Origin: Streptosporangiaceae bacterium | GTDB taxonomy: Bacteria; Actinomycetota; Actinomycetes; Streptosporangiales; Streptosporangiaceae | DNA length: 39,100 nucleotides | NCBI GenBank assembly: GCA_025964715.1 | Contig: JAOPYH010000230.1 | Span: 1-39,100 of the forward strand | Direction: 5' to 3' | Shown here: positions 15,242 to 23,980 of the stretch, in pieces | Position numbering within the stretch: position 1 is the first letter of the stretch | Layout of the letters: each line of letters opens with the position of its first letter | Translations under genes and position numbers: made by a program | The notes under the pieces: model-generated | The model's database searches: none | What the model was told of the DNA's origin: nothing | Seen by the model: only the letters and a program-made list of their open reading frames with translations

Positions 15242-15631
15242 GTGCCGAGATGGTGTCGAATACATCTGCACCGGGTGGTCATCCGGCGCCTCAGCGAACC
15301 GGCCGCGGCGGTCGCCGGCTCGACGGACCAGCCCGCCCACCTGTCGAAGGAGCTGCGGGACCTCCTGGCCGGCCTGTTCGACGACCTGAGCGAGGCGTTC
15401 ACCGTCTTCGGCCGGATCCAGAGCGATCCCACCGGCACCGGCCAGGTCGACGAACTCCGCGCGATCCTCCGGCGAGCCGAGGACCGTCAGCACAGCGCCG
15501 GCGACAGCCTCGAGGCCTCGACCCGGCCCGGCCCGGAGAGATCCCTCGTCGCGCTCCTGGACGACGCGCGCCGGATCCTGAACGAGATGGACCCCGATCA
15601 CGGCCCGCGCCAGGAGGCCCTGACGGCCTGA
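15242..15631 (+). CDS. Hypothetical helical protein, about 129 aa
   Basis: The frame has convincing coding character from about residue 15 on: SKELRDLLAGLFDDLSEAFT, then FGRIQSDPTGTGQVDELRAI and LVALLDDARRILNEMD. It is an acidic, alpha-helical protein of no family I recognise. The start is uncertain. GTG at 15242 or 15275 have no clear ribosome-binding site. An ATG at 15220 with GAGGT upstream is in a different frame and could mean a sequencing or biological frameshift near 15250-15280. Ends 25 bases before the convergent M56 gene. Confidence 0.5.
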   Translation: MPRWCRIHLHRVVIRRLSEPAAAVAGSTDQPAHLSKELRDLLAGLFDDLSEAFTVFGRIQSDPTGTGQVDELRAILRRAEDRQHSAGDSLEASTRPGPERSLVALLDDARRILNEMDPDHGPRQEALTA

Positions 15632-15656
15632 GCGGAACCTCGGCTCAGAGGGCGGC

Positions 15657-16526
15657 TCAGAGGAACGTGAAGCCGAGTGCCCGGTCGAGCTGCAGCGCGG
15701 TCGAGGCGAGGCAGCTCGTGGTGAGGCCGGTGGAGAACACCACCATGGGACCCGTGACGGGGTTCTTGCTCGGTGGCGTACCCAGCAGTGCCTTCACCCT
15801 CCCGACGACCCCGGACTCCGAGAACGCCGGGAGCGGGCTCGCGGCCGGCGAGGTGAGAGCGACCCGGGCGATGGTCCTGGCCACCAGCGGGCGGTCGCCC
15901 ACCGCCTCGGCCGCGTCTTCGTCCGCCCAGCGCTCGAGTGAGAACCGCAGCCGCTCGTTCATCCTCCTGAGCGGCGGCAGTACCCCGGCCGCGAGGGCTC
16001 CGAGCGCCAGGTAACGGTGGTGGCGGTGCCGCAGGTGCGAACGTTCGTGCAGGAAGACGACCTGCAGCTCGGCGGCCGTCAGCCGGTCGAGCAGCCCGCG
16101 GGAGATCAGGACCCCACCGCCACGGCCCGGCACGGCGACCGCGATGGGCAGATCCGTGTCCATCAGGCTGCCAGAGCTCCGTCGCGCTGCCCGTACCTCC
16201 GCGGCCGACCGCGCGGCGAGCCGGCAGGCCGCTGCCAGGCAGACGCAGGAGAGCAGGAGTGAGGGCACGCCGGCTCCGGTCCGCAGCGGCTCCTCGTCAC
16301 CGAACAGGGCCCACTCCGGAAGCACGCCGGCGGCCCAGGGCATGAGCCCGGCGAGGTAGTTGACCCCGATGAAGACGAACGTGCCCACCACCGCGAGGAG
16401 GGTCGTCAGCGCCACCGTGGCCAGCAGGCGGGCCTCCCACAGCGGATGCAGCGGGAGGGGCCACCGGCCGAGTGCGAGCGCAAGGGCGGTCGTCACCGCG
16501 GCCGGGAGGAAGGTCAGCCAGTTCAT
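15657..16526 (-). CDS. M56-family membrane metallopeptidase (BlaR1-like)
   Basis: A 289-residue protein with N-terminal membrane helices (about 5-20, 35-60, 88-103), then a zinc-peptidase domain with HERSH (H160, E161, H164) and an ERWADEDA third-ligand region near 198-205, and a final membrane stretch. It is shorter than BlaR1/MecR1 and has no penicillin-sensor domain. It overlaps the preceding BlaI gene (ATGA). BlaI-M56 pairs in actinobacteria are thought to form a protease-repressor switch; the inducing signal is unknown here. Confidence 0.9.
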   Translation of the reverse strand: MNWLTFLPAAVTTALALALGRWPLPLHPLWEARLLATVALTTLLAVVGTFVFIGVNYLAGLMPWAAGVLPEWALFGDEEPLRTGAGVPSLLLSCVCLAAACRLAARSAAEVRAARRSSGSLMDTDLPIAVAVPGRGGGVLISRGLLDRLTAAELQVVFLHERSHLRHRHHRYLALGALAAGVLPPLRRMNERLRFSLERWADEDAAEAVGDRPLVARTIARVALTSPAASPLPAFSESGVVGRVKALLGTPPSKNPVTGPMVVFSTGLTTSCLASTALQLDRALGFTFL

Positions 16527-16885
16527 ATCGGCTGACCATGGTCGCGCAGGACGAGGCGCAACGCCCGCTCCTCCTCGGCACTGAGCGTCTGCACGAACCG
16601 GCTGAGCACACTCGAGGCGTCGCTCGCGTAGCTCAGGTGATGGTGCATCCGGTCGGCGACGAGCCTGGATTCGTCCACGGCGAGCCGGTAGGTGTAGTGC
16701 CGGCCATCGCGCATCCGCGTGACCAGCTGCTTTTCATGCAGCCGGAACAGGACGGTGTTCACGGTCGTGTAGGCGGGCTCCCGGTCCAGGTGGGTCTGGA
16801 GCTCGGCGGCGGAGACGTGCCGGTCCGCGGCCGCGAGGGCCGCGAGGATCTCGGCCTCGAGCTGGCCTATCTGCCGTCTGGACAT
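16523..16885 (-). CDS. BlaI/MecI/CopY-family transcriptional repressor
   Basis: A 120-residue winged-helix repressor. The recognition helix lies around AYTTVNTVLFRLHEK (38-52), with the wing at LVTRMRDGRHYTYRL. The C-terminal helices serve dimerisation. ATG at 16885 is chosen over an upstream in-frame extension because the family starts at this point. It is the first gene of a pair with the M56 peptidase, which presumably cleaves or releases it. It is divergent from the channel gene starting at 16995, so its operator may lie in the 109 bases between them. I could not find a clear palindrome there. Confidence 0.9.
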   Translation of the reverse strand: MSRRQIGQLEAEILAALAAADRHVSAAELQTHLDREPAYTTVNTVLFRLHEKQLVTRMRDGRHYTYRLAVDESRLVADRMHHHLSYASDASSVLSRFVQTLSAEEERALRLVLRDHGQPI

Positions 16886-16994
16886 GTCTGGAGCCTCGAG
16901 TGCTGGCGGACGAGTAGGACTGCCCACACTATGACGCGACCGGTGGGCCGCGCTCTGGGTAGATGAATAGCGACGCGGCAATGGGGGGCGAGAG

Positions 16995-18869
16995 GTGGCT
17001 CAGCTGAAGCGCAGGCACCGTGCCCGGTACTGGTTCGACACCACGATGTCCAAGGGCACACCGGCGTTGATCGGCTGGCTCGGCATGGCGTCCGGGACGC
17101 TGGTCCTCATCGTGGCGTCCCTGTCCTTGCTCGTCGCCCCCCGGGACGCCGAGGACAAGGGCCACTGGGCGGGCGTGGTCTGGCGGAGCCTGTTACGCAC
17201 GCTCGACCCCGGCACGATGGGCGCCGACAAGGGCACGGCACCCTTCCTCGCGCTGATGCTCACCGCGACCGTAGGAGGGATCTTCATCGTCAGTGCGCTC
17301 ATCGGCGTGCTGACAACCGGTCTGGAAAGCAAGATCACCGAGCTCCGGAAGGGGCGGTCCCGGATCGTCGAGCGCGATCACACAGTGTTGCTTGGCTGGT
17401 CCGACCAGGTCTTCACCGTCATCGCCGAGCTCATCGAGGCCAACCAGAGCGAGCGCCGGTCGTGCGTGGCGCTGCTCGCCGACCACGACAAGGTCGACAT
17501 GGAGGACGAGATCAAGGCGCGCATCGGAGATACCAGGAAGACCCGGGTGGTCTGCCGCCGGGGTAACCCGCTCAAGGTCGCGGACCTCGAACTGGTGAGT
17601 CCGAGTACGGCCCGGTCCATCATCGTGCTGTCGCCTCCGGTAGATGATCCCGACACCCATGTGATCAAGGCGCTGTTATCGCTGAACGCGCACTCCTGGG
17701 GAGCCGACCGGCCGCACGTGGTGGCCGCGGTGCACGACTCGGCCAACCTCCCGGCCGCACGGCTTGCGGGGGGCGCGACGGCGAGGGTCATCGACGCCGA
17801 TGACATGGCCATCCGCCTGATCGTGCAGTCCCATCGGCAATCGGGGCTGTCCAGGGTCTGCGCGGACCTCCTCGACTTCGACGGGCACGAGTTCTACATG
17901 CGCTCCGAGCCGAAGCTTGCCGGCCTGACGTACGGCGAGGCGCTGCACGGCTACGACCTCGGCATCCCGGTCGGACTCCGGCATGCGGACGGGAAGGTGT
18001 CGGTCAATCCGCCCGTGAACACCCTGATCCGGGCTGACGACGAAATGATCGTGCTGGCCGAGGACGACCTGCTCATCCGGCTCGCGAGGAACCCGCCGGA
18101 GATCGTCGAGTCCGCGATCACGAGTGTCACGCCCTGCCCCGCGGCCCCCGAGCGGACGCTCCTGATCGGCTGGAACCACAGAGCCCCAAAGATCATCGAG
18201 CTCCTGGAGGACTTCGTCGAGCCCGGGTCGGAGCTCCAGGTCGCCGCGCCTCGACGGGATCCGAGGGCCGGGCTCAAGCCGGTGCACAACCTGACTGTGC
18301 GCTTCACCACATGCGATCCCACCGACCGGCCCTCCCTCGAGGCCCTGGACGTGGGGTCCTATCAGCACATCATCGTCTTGTCCGACGCCGCCTTCCAGCC
18401 GCATCACGCCGACGCGCGAACACTGGTGACGTTGCTGCACCTGCGGGACATGGAGGAGAGCCTGGGCGACCCCTATTCGATCGTGAGTGAGATCAACGAT
18501 GACGCCAACCGCGAGGTAGCCCAGGTGACCAAGGCCGACGACTTCATCGTCAGCGACAAGCTGATCAGTCTGATGCTGACTCAGCTCAGCGAGAACCAGC
18601 ACCTCTACGACGTCTTCGTCGACCTGCTGGATCCATGGGGCTCGGAGATCTATCTGAAGCCGGCCTCGGACTATGTACACCCCGGAGTGCAGGCCAACTT
18701 CACCACGCTGATCGAGGCGGGGCGGCGGCGCGGCGAGACCGTGATCGGCTATCGGCGGCGAGACCTCTTCCACGAGCCACCGGACTATGGTGTCGTGCTG
18801 AACCCCGACAAGCGCGCCCCTCTCAAGCTGTCGGTGGAGGACCGGGTCATCGTGCTCGCCGAGAACTGA
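16995..18869 (+). CDS. CASTOR/POLLUX-like ion channel with regulatory RCK-type domains
   Basis: A 624-residue membrane protein. It has an N-terminal helix (about 23-47), a pore/filter region around LDPGTMGADKG and a second helix (about 84-111, FLALMLTATVGGIFIVSALI). Two nucleotide-binding-like regulatory domains follow, beginning HTVLLGWSDQVFTVIAEL and RTLLIGWNHRAPKIIELL. This is the layout of bacterial relatives of plant CASTOR/POLLUX and of potassium-channel-like proteins. The start is GTG at 16995 with GGGGGGCGAGAG just before. The selectivity cannot be judged. Divergent from BlaI. Confidence 0.88.
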   Translation: MAQLKRRHRARYWFDTTMSKGTPALIGWLGMASGTLVLIVASLSLLVAPRDAEDKGHWAGVVWRSLLRTLDPGTMGADKGTAPFLALMLTATVGGIFIVSALIGVLTTGLESKITELRKGRSRIVERDHTVLLGWSDQVFTVIAELIEANQSERRSCVALLADHDKVDMEDEIKARIGDTRKTRVVCRRGNPLKVADLELVSPSTARSIIVLSPPVDDPDTHVIKALLSLNAHSWGADRPHVVAAVHDSANLPAARLAGGATARVIDADDMAIRLIVQSHRQSGLSRVCADLLDFDGHEFYMRSEPKLAGLTYGEALHGYDLGIPVGLRHADGKVSVNPPVNTLIRADDEMIVLAEDDLLIRLARNPPEIVESAITSVTPCPAAPERTLLIGWNHRAPKIIELLEDFVEPGSELQVAAPRRDPRAGLKPVHNLTVRFTTCDPTDRPSLEALDVGSYQHIIVLSDAAFQPHHADARTLVTLLHLRDMEESLGDPYSIVSEINDDANREVAQVTKADDFIVSDKLISLMLTQLSENQHLYDVFVDLLDPWGSEIYLKPASDYVHPGVQANFTTLIEAGRRRGETVIGYRRRDLFHEPPDYGVVLNPDKRAPLKLSVEDRVIVLAEN

Positions 18870-18938
18870 GCGACCGGGCCTGTGACGCGGTTCTCGCCGG
18901 GGCCTAGGTGAGATCCCTGGCGAGATGGGCACAGAGGA

Positions 18939-18956
18939 TTGGGGATCTAGCCCCAA
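18939..18956 (+). terminator. Small hairpin downstream of the channel gene
   Basis: TTGGGG-ATCTAG-CCCCAA, a 6-bp stem with 6-base loop, followed by AAAAG, lies 70 bases after the channel stop and 49 before the acyltransferase start. It might terminate the channel transcript. Confidence 0.35.
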
Positions 18957-19004
18957 AAGACCTGAATCTGAGTGGATCCGGCGTTCCGGCAACGAAGGAG
19001 GTAA

Positions 19005-20372
19005 GTGGACATCCCCCCCACTGTCCGACAGAACGGAACCCTTCCCACTCGAACCGGTGGCGCCCGCGGTCAGAGACTCTTGTGGCTGGACGCCCTGCGC
19101 GGTCTGGCGGCGCTCGTGGTGGTGTTCGAGCACCTGCTCGACGCGCTCCTGCCGGAGGTCCGCCGCTCCGTCAGCCCGTGGTTCGACTTCGGCAGGTACG
19201 GCGTCTTCGTCTTCTTCATCGTCAGCGGCTATGTGGTCCCCGCCTCGCTGGAACGACGCGGCAGCCTGCGGGAGTTCTGGATCGGCCGGGTGTTCCGGCT
19301 CTATCCGCTGTGGGCCCTGGCCGCCGCGCTCGGCCTCGTATTCGCCCTCGTCGAGGTCTTCTGGGGCCTGCCGGAGGCCCTGTCCGCCCACCCCTGGGCG
19401 TCGACGCTGGCCCACGTCACGATGCTGCAGGACCTGTTGCAGGTGCCGAGCGTCCTCAACGTCTTCTGGACACTGTCCTACGAGATGGTCTTCTACCTGC
19501 TCGTGACCGCGATGTTCGCCGCAGGCGTGCATCGGGCCAGCGCCGGCACCGCTCTCGGATTCGGCCTGGCGGCGCTGACGCTGGGCGTCGCACTGCCGGC
19601 CGGTCTCCTGTCCGCGGCCTGGGGGCCGGGCACCGTCGTAGCCGTGAGCGTGCTGATCCTCGCGGGGCTGGCCGCGGTGCTCGGTGGCCGGTCCGGACCA
19701 CGACCGTACGGCGCCGTGCTCCTGGGTGTGACCGCCATCGGGCTGCTGACCCTCAACAGCCGGATCGGCGGCGTGGAGAGTCTTGCCATCATGGCGACGA
19801 TGTTCGGGGGAACCGCGGTTCACCGGATTCAGCACGGAGAACGTGACCGCCGGCCCTCCGACTGGCTCGTCCTCCTCGTACCCCTCCTGTCGATCGCTGC
19901 CGGAGTCCGCCTCGCCGCCGGGTGGGGGGTCCCGGGCGGCCGTCCGGGTCTGTCGTGGGGATGGCCGGCCGCCATGGGGGCGGCCTGGCTCACCTTCGCG
20001 CTGGCCCTGACCGTGCGCCATCGCGGCATGCCCCGGCTGCTGCCCTGGCTCGGCGTGATCAGCTACTCCGTTTACCTCCTGCACCAGCTGCCTCTTCAGC
20101 TGGCCCGCAGGATGCTCGGTGACCCGGCGCCGTTGCCGGCGGCCGTGCGAGCCGGATGGGGTGTAGCGATCCTGGCCGCCATCCTGGTCTGCAGCGCACT
20201 GGCCTACCGCTACGTCGAGCGGCCGATGCAGCAGGTCGGCCGGCGCGTGTCACGGCGGTCACGCGAGCGTTGGCCTGACTCACGCGTTGCCGCGCACGGG
20301 CCCGGTCTCAACGGCCCGGCAGAGCTCGCGGAGGACACCGAAGGCCGGCGCCCCGTATCCAAGGTGGCCTGA
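19005..20372 (+). CDS. Membrane acyltransferase 3 family protein (copy 1)
   Basis: A 455-residue polytopic protein with about 10 helices. The opening [18 protein letters not shown] carries the family's D29, R32 and H43 pattern. [20 protein letters not shown] and the RLYPLW motif follow. The start is GTG at 19005 after AAGGAGGT. Such proteins O-acylate exported sugars, lipids or antibiotics at the inner membrane. A C-terminal tail of about 50 polar residues is unusual for the family. It is a paralogue of the protein encoded at 22663-23928 on the other strand. Confidence 0.92.
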   Translation: MDIPPTVRQNGTLPTRTGGARGQRLLWLDALRGLAALVVVFEHLLDALLPEVRRSVSPWFDFGRYGVFVFFIVSGYVVPASLERRGSLREFWIGRVFRLYPLWALAAALGLVFALVEVFWGLPEALSAHPWASTLAHVTMLQDLLQVPSVLNVFWTLSYEMVFYLLVTAMFAAGVHRASAGTALGFGLAALTLGVALPAGLLSAAWGPGTVVAVSVLILAGLAAVLGGRSGPRPYGAVLLGVTAIGLLTLNSRIGGVESLAIMATMFGGTAVHRIQHGERDRRPSDWLVLLVPLLSIAAGVRLAAGWGVPGGRPGLSWGWPAAMGAAWLTFALALTVRHRGMPRLLPWLGVISYSVYLLHQLPLQLARRMLGDPAPLPAAVRAGWGVAILAAILVCSALAYRYVERPMQQVGRRVSRRSRERWPDSRVAAHGPGLNGPAELAEDTEGRRPVSKVA

Positions 20373-20445
20373 GGACGGGCGGTACGCTGCGCACAGGCGG
20401 CCGCGGACGCGGTCCGCCGCCGGCCTGGCACGGAGAGGAGCCGAG

Positions 20446-20700
20446 ATGGGCGAGCTGTCGCCGTGGCATTGGCTGATCGTGGCACTGGTGTTCGTGATGC
20501 TGTTCGGAGCGAAGAAGCTGCCTGAGGTGGCCCGCTCGCTGGGGCAGTCGCTGCGGATCCTCAAGGTTGAACTCGACGGCGGCAGGCGATCGGCCGAGGC
20601 GGCCCAGGTGCCCGCAGCGGGGGCGAGCCCCCCCACGCCCGCGCCGGCCCCGGCCGTGGCGCTGCACACGACAGTGGACCCCTCGGCGGTTCGCCGCTAG
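20446..20700 (+). CDS. tatA: Twin-arginine translocase subunit TatA/TatE
   Basis: An 84-residue TatA-type protein with a short N-terminal membrane helix (about 7-21, [15 protein letters not shown]), the invariant FG hinge, an amphipathic helix ([19 protein letters not shown]) and a Pro/Ala-rich tail. The ATG at 20446 follows GGAGAGGAG. Encoded alone, with no TatB or TatC near, as often happens for extra tatA genes. The stop overlaps the convergent TerB-like gene by 3 bases. Confidence 0.93.
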   Translation: MGELSPWHWLIVALVFVMLFGAKKLPEVARSLGQSLRILKVELDGGRRSAEAAQVPAAGASPPTPAPAPAVALHTTVDPSAVRR

Positions 20701-21152
20701 AGGTCGAACTCGGCCGGTGGGAGATCCACGGCATAACACGCCTCGCGGACCACGGCCTGTTCGGTCTGGTCGAAGTTCCCGTCGGCGCCGCCGATGACGA
20801 TGCCGATCTGGATCACAGCCCGTGCCTCCGCCGGCTTCTTCTTGACCTTGCCGATCTCCTGCAGCACGCTCACCTTGCCGAAGTCGAAGTCGGCGGTCAG
20901 CTTGGCGATGTAGTCGTTGAACCGGCGCTGCAGGTCGTCGGCGGGGAAGTTCTGCAGCACCTCGTTGCTCGCGATCAGCGAGGCGGTGCGCTGGCGCTCG
21001 GCCGGATCCACCGTGCCGTCCGCGGCCGCGACCAGCGCGCACATCGCCATGCTGGCGTCGCGGAACGCGCCGCTCTTCAGATCGTTCTTCTTCACCATGA
21101 GCTGGGCTTGCATGGTTTGTGTCGATTCCCGCAGCCGGTTCCAGATGGCCAT
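20697..21152 (-). CDS. TerB-family (tellurite resistance-like) cytosolic protein
   Basis: A 151-residue helical protein with the TerB acidic metal-site pattern repeated twice: [14 protein letters not shown] (about 42-55) and [16 protein letters not shown] (about 123-138). The ATG at 21152 has GAGGAG upstream. Such proteins bind divalent cations through their acidic loops. Role in tellurite resistance is family naming only; no terC/terD gene is adjacent. Confidence 0.87.
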   Translation of the reverse strand: MAIWNRLRESTQTMQAQLMVKKNDLKSGAFRDASMAMCALVAAADGTVDPAERQRTASLIASNEVLQNFPADDLQRRFNDYIAKLTADFDFGKVSVLQEIGKVKKKPAEARAVIQIGIVIGGADGNFDQTEQAVVREACYAVDLPPAEFDL

Positions 21153-21296
21153 GTCACAACTCCTCGTCGCCGCATCTCTTTGCTCGACAGTAACCTATCT
21201 ACTACACGTGTCTTAGGAGAGTCCGCCCGCGAAGAGCTCACCTCTGCGGCCCCGGAACGCGGAATGTGCTTGTGCGCACAGAGGTTGACACCATTG

Positions 21297-21659
21297 ATGG
21301 CCCAGCGATCTCGCGACGCCTCGTCGCTCGAACAGCTGCTGACCGCGGAGCGGACCAGCACGCTGCATCGCATCGCGGCCCTGACCCGGGACTGGGACGC
21401 CATCGTGGAGTCGTCCACACTGGTCAGCGTCGACGACGAGCATGACCCCGAGGGCGCGACGATCGCCTTCGAACGGTCCCAGATCGACTCCCTCATCGGG
21501 CAGGCCCAGCAGCGCCTCACCGACCTCGACCATGCGCTCGAGCGAGTTCGCGACGGCACCTACGGCCGATGCGAACGCTGTGGCGCGGCCATCGGGGCCG
21601 AACGCCTCGTCGCACGTCCGACGGCGAGGACCTGCATCAGCTGTGCCAACGCGCGCTGA
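21297..21659 (+). CDS. DksA/TraR C4-type zinc-finger protein
   Basis: A 120-residue protein with a long helical hairpin followed by a four-cysteine zinc finger: C92, C95, C113, C116 (CERC, then CISC 17 residues on). The coiled-coil tip carries DDEHDPEGATIAFE. The family binds RNA polymerase secondary channels in other bacteria. ATG at 21297 is used, 12 bases past a GAGG; an earlier in-frame ATG at 21264 is possible. A 10-bp palindrome TGTGCGCACA (21271-21280) lies just before the start. Confidence 0.87.
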   Translation: MAQRSRDASSLEQLLTAERTSTLHRIAALTRDWDAIVESSTLVSVDDEHDPEGATIAFERSQIDSLIGQAQQRLTDLDHALERVRDGTYGRCERCGAAIGAERLVARPTARTCISCANAR

Positions 21660-21743
21660 ACTCCGCAGACCGCCAGCTAAGTTGCCTACCCCGCCCAATC
21701 CAGCTGTCCAGTTCGATTACGTAGCGCTACGGAGGGCATACTT

Positions 21744-21785
21744 ATGGTGATAACGGCGGACGGGCCGCGATACACCAGGAGGTGA
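21744..21785 (+). CDS. 13-codon upstream ORF (possible leader peptide)
   Basis: ATG at 21744, 8 bases after a GGAGG site, encodes MVITADGPRYTRR and stops in TGA at 21783. The stop sits three bases before the next gene's ATG and inside its ribosome-binding site (AGGAGGTGA). It ends in two AGG arginine codons and is in the same frame as the downstream gene. Whether it is translated is unknown. It could couple or attenuate translation of the next gene. Confidence 0.4.
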   Translation: MVITADGPRYTRR

Positions 21786-21788
21786 GGC

Positions 21789-22139
21789 ATGCTCCGGCAT
21801 GAGCTGGTGCAAACACTCCGGCTGCTCACGTTCACCCGAGCCAAGCGTCCGGGCCGCCGTCCATCGCAGGACGCGCCGAGGCTGGAACAGCGCGAGGTGG
21901 CCCGGGCGGTCCGCTGTCTCCCGGGGCGGTTCACCGACCGGCTGCCCGCCCGCACCCTGCAACGCATCAGCATCGCCGCGAGCGGCGGGCAGTGGGAACG
22001 CGTCGTGGGCGACCTCATCGCCTCGCTTCGTGCCCACAACCAGCCGGTCACGCCCGAGGAGCGCGATCAGCTACACGCCGTCCTCAAAACACTGCGGCTG
22101 CCGACGGGCGCGCTCTTCGACCTGGACATGAGGCACTGA
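21789..22139 (+). CDS. Conserved-looking hypothetical protein, 116 aa
   Basis: Begins MLRHELVQTL after an AGGAGG site. The middle and C-terminal parts (RLPARTLQRISIAASGGQWE, then PVTPEERDQLHAVLKTLRLP and LFDLDMR) look helical and soluble. Short basic N terminus. I do not recognise the family. The reading frame has good third-position GC and a strong terminator directly after it, supporting a real gene. Confidence 0.65.
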   Translation: MLRHELVQTLRLLTFTRAKRPGRRPSQDAPRLEQREVARAVRCLPGRFTDRLPARTLQRISIAASGGQWERVVGDLIASLRAHNQPVTPEERDQLHAVLKTLRLPTGALFDLDMRH

Positions 22140-22144
22140 GCCAC

Positions 22145-22180
22145 GGCCCTTCGCTTCAGGCTCAACTGAAGCGAAGGGCC
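22145..22180. terminator. Bidirectional intrinsic terminator
   Basis: A perfect 15-bp stem (GGCCCTTCGCTTCAG and its complement) with a 6-base loop sits between two convergent genes, 6 bases after one stop and 23 after the other. It would stop transcription from both sides. Confidence 0.85.
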
Positions 22181-22202
22181 GCCGAGTTGAGCGTGCGGGG
22201 AC

Positions 22203-22586
22203 CTACCCGCCGCCGTACGGACGGGTGATGATCTCCAGGTTGTGCCCGTTCGGATCGTCGAAGTAGGCGCCCCGGCCGCCGTCGCGATGATTGATCCGTC
22301 CCGCCTCCTCGTGTCCAGGGTCGGCGTAGAACTCGATGCCGGCGTCCTGGATCCGCCCGAAGATCTCGTCGAAGTCCTCCTCGGAGACGAGAAACGCGTA
22401 GTGCTGCGCGGCGATCCGGCCGGGCTCGGTGTCCATGAAGTCCAGCGTGACGCCGTTGCGGGTCTGGACGGGGACGAAAGGACCCAGCGGGGCGCCGACC
22501 TCCAGCCCGAGGATCGTGGCGAAGAAGTCAGCGGTCGCCTTCTTGTCGCGGACCGCGACGATGGTGTGGTTGAGGTCGACGGACAT
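22203..22586 (-). CDS. VOC-family protein (glyoxalase/bleomycin-resistance fold)
   Basis: A 127-residue single-domain vicinal-oxygen-chelate protein: LNHTIVAVRDKKATADFFAT at the start with the first metal-ligand His (H7), YFDDPNGHNLEIITRP near the end with the family's D-P-x-G-H/N signature and the final acidic ligand. ATG at 22586 has AGGAGG upstream. Substrate unknown; related proteins handle isomerisation, dioxygenation or drug binding. Confidence 0.88.
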   Translation of the reverse strand: MSVDLNHTIVAVRDKKATADFFATILGLEVGAPLGPFVPVQTRNGVTLDFMDTEPGRIAAQHYAFLVSEEDFDEIFGRIQDAGIEFYADPGHEEAGRINHRDGGRGAYFDDPNGHNLEIITRPYGGG

Positions 22587-22662
22587 CGCGGTTCCCTCCT
22601 CAGTGGTGCTGTCTGGGACATACCCAGTGAGGACGGACTTGACGGCGCGAATGCAGCGGCGA

Positions 22663-23928
22663 TCATGAAGCTGGAGTCTCGACGGTGACGCGGCGGGCGA
22701 GCCGGCGGCCGAGGCGCTGCATCGGCAGCTCGACGCATCGGTGCGTCGCCCAGCTCAGGACCAGGAGTACGAGTATGAAGACGACCAGCCAGGCGAGCTC
22801 GTCCTGCTGTGGCGTGCCGAAGAGCTGGTCCGAGATCATCAGGAGCACCGGGTGCAGGAGATACAGCGAGTAGCTGATCACTCCCAGGCCGCCGAGCCAC
22901 CGCGGCATCCGGCGCTGCCGGAGTGCCATTACGCAGGCGAAGGTCAGCGCGGCCAGGACGACAGAGCCGGTCCAGTAGCGCTGGAAGGTGTGCGCGTCCG
23001 CCGCGGTCATCGACAGCCTTGCGTTCCACACACCTGCCGCCACGGCCGCGGCCAGCACCGTCCCCATCGCCAGTGCCGCGGTTCGCCTGCGGATCTGCCC
23101 GTGTTCGGCCCGATAGATCACCGTGCCGGAGAACATCACCGCGAGGCAGACGAGCCCTTCCCAGGGGCCCACCCGGCCGTTCACCACGACGAGCACGGCG
23201 GCAAGTCCACCTCCGAGCAGGCCACCGGTCATGCGCAGGGCCGGACGCCGTGACATCGCGGCGGCGATCGAGATCACCAGGACCATCGCGGTGAACAGGA
23301 CGACCGGCCCGGCGCCCAGGGCTCGTGAAAGCGCGGCCGTCGGCAACAGAGCCCCCACGAGGAGCGCGGCCAGCGCCAGGACGGCGGCGATGGGCGCCGA
23401 TCGGCGCTGTGTCCCGGTGACGAACAACGCGACGATCAACAAATAGAAGGCCATCTCGTACGAGAGCGTCCAGAGCACGTTGATGGCGTTCGGTACGGCG
23501 AGGAGGTCCTGCAGCATCGTGAGGTGCGCCACGACGGCGGTCACAGGGTCGTACTGCTCGAGCCCGCCCCGCAGACCTCTGAGCCCGAGGAGGAACGGCA
23601 GCACGCCCGCAGCGCAGGCCACGAACAGGAGTGGATAGATCCGGAACAGCCGGCCGATCCAGAAGCTGCGCAGGCGGCCGTGCCGCTCCAGGGACGCGGG
23701 CACGATATAGCCGCTGGCCAGGAAGAAGACGAGGACGCCGTACTTCCCCGGGTCGAACCAGTAGAAGACGTGGTAGCGCAGCTGAGGTGTGTAGTAGTAG
23801 GTCGCGTGGTGGAGGGCCACAGCCATCGCGGCCATCCCGCGGAGTACGTCCAGCCAGGCCAGGCGGGTGGCGGCGTGGGTCTGCGTCGGCGACGACACAG
23901 ACCGCCCTTCGAGGGTCGCGGGGGGCAC
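22663..23928 (-). CDS. Membrane acyltransferase 3 family protein (copy 2)
   Basis: A 421-residue polytopic acyltransferase: LAWLDVLRGMAAMAVALHH (D27, R30, H40/H41), GKYGVLVFFLASGYIVPASL and GRLFRIYPL. It shares long blocks with the protein at 19005-20372, including MLQDLL-VP, NV-WTLSYEM-FYLL and LGVISYS-YLLH. The ATG or alternative start at 23928 is used. It follows a MarR gene by 52 bases on the same strand and may be co-transcribed with and regulated by it. Confidence 0.9.
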   Translation of the reverse strand: MPPATLEGRSVSSPTQTHAATRLAWLDVLRGMAAMAVALHHATYYYTPQLRYHVFYWFDPGKYGVLVFFLASGYIVPASLERHGRLRSFWIGRLFRIYPLLFVACAAGVLPFLLGLRGLRGGLEQYDPVTAVVAHLTMLQDLLAVPNAINVLWTLSYEMAFYLLIVALFVTGTQRRSAPIAAVLALAALLVGALLPTAALSRALGAGPVVLFTAMVLVISIAAAMSRRPALRMTGGLLGGGLAAVLVVVNGRVGPWEGLVCLAVMFSGTVIYRAEHGQIRRRTAALAMGTVLAAAVAAGVWNARLSMTAADAHTFQRYWTGSVVLAALTFACVMALRQRRMPRWLGGLGVISYSLYLLHPVLLMISDQLFGTPQQDELAWLVVFILVLLVLSWATHRCVELPMQRLGRRLARRVTVETPAS

Positions 23929-23980
23929 CAGGACAGACTAGTGACAGACGGACACAAAGGCACGGTGGTGCGTCGACAGG

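Noticed and set aside
15641..15663. Tandem 11-base repeat CGGCTCAGAGG at the end of the M56 gene
   Set aside because: Two short copies only, overlapping the stop codon; probably chance or slippage with no clear function.
16886..16994. A TACTACA-like BlaI operator between blaI and the channel gene
   Set aside because: Only a loose match (AGTAGGACTGCCCACACTAT) without proper symmetry was seen; not enough to call a site.
17676..20084. An 802-codon minus-strand frame across the channel and acyltransferase genes
   Set aside because: Antisense to two well-supported genes, with low-complexity polar composition and no motif.
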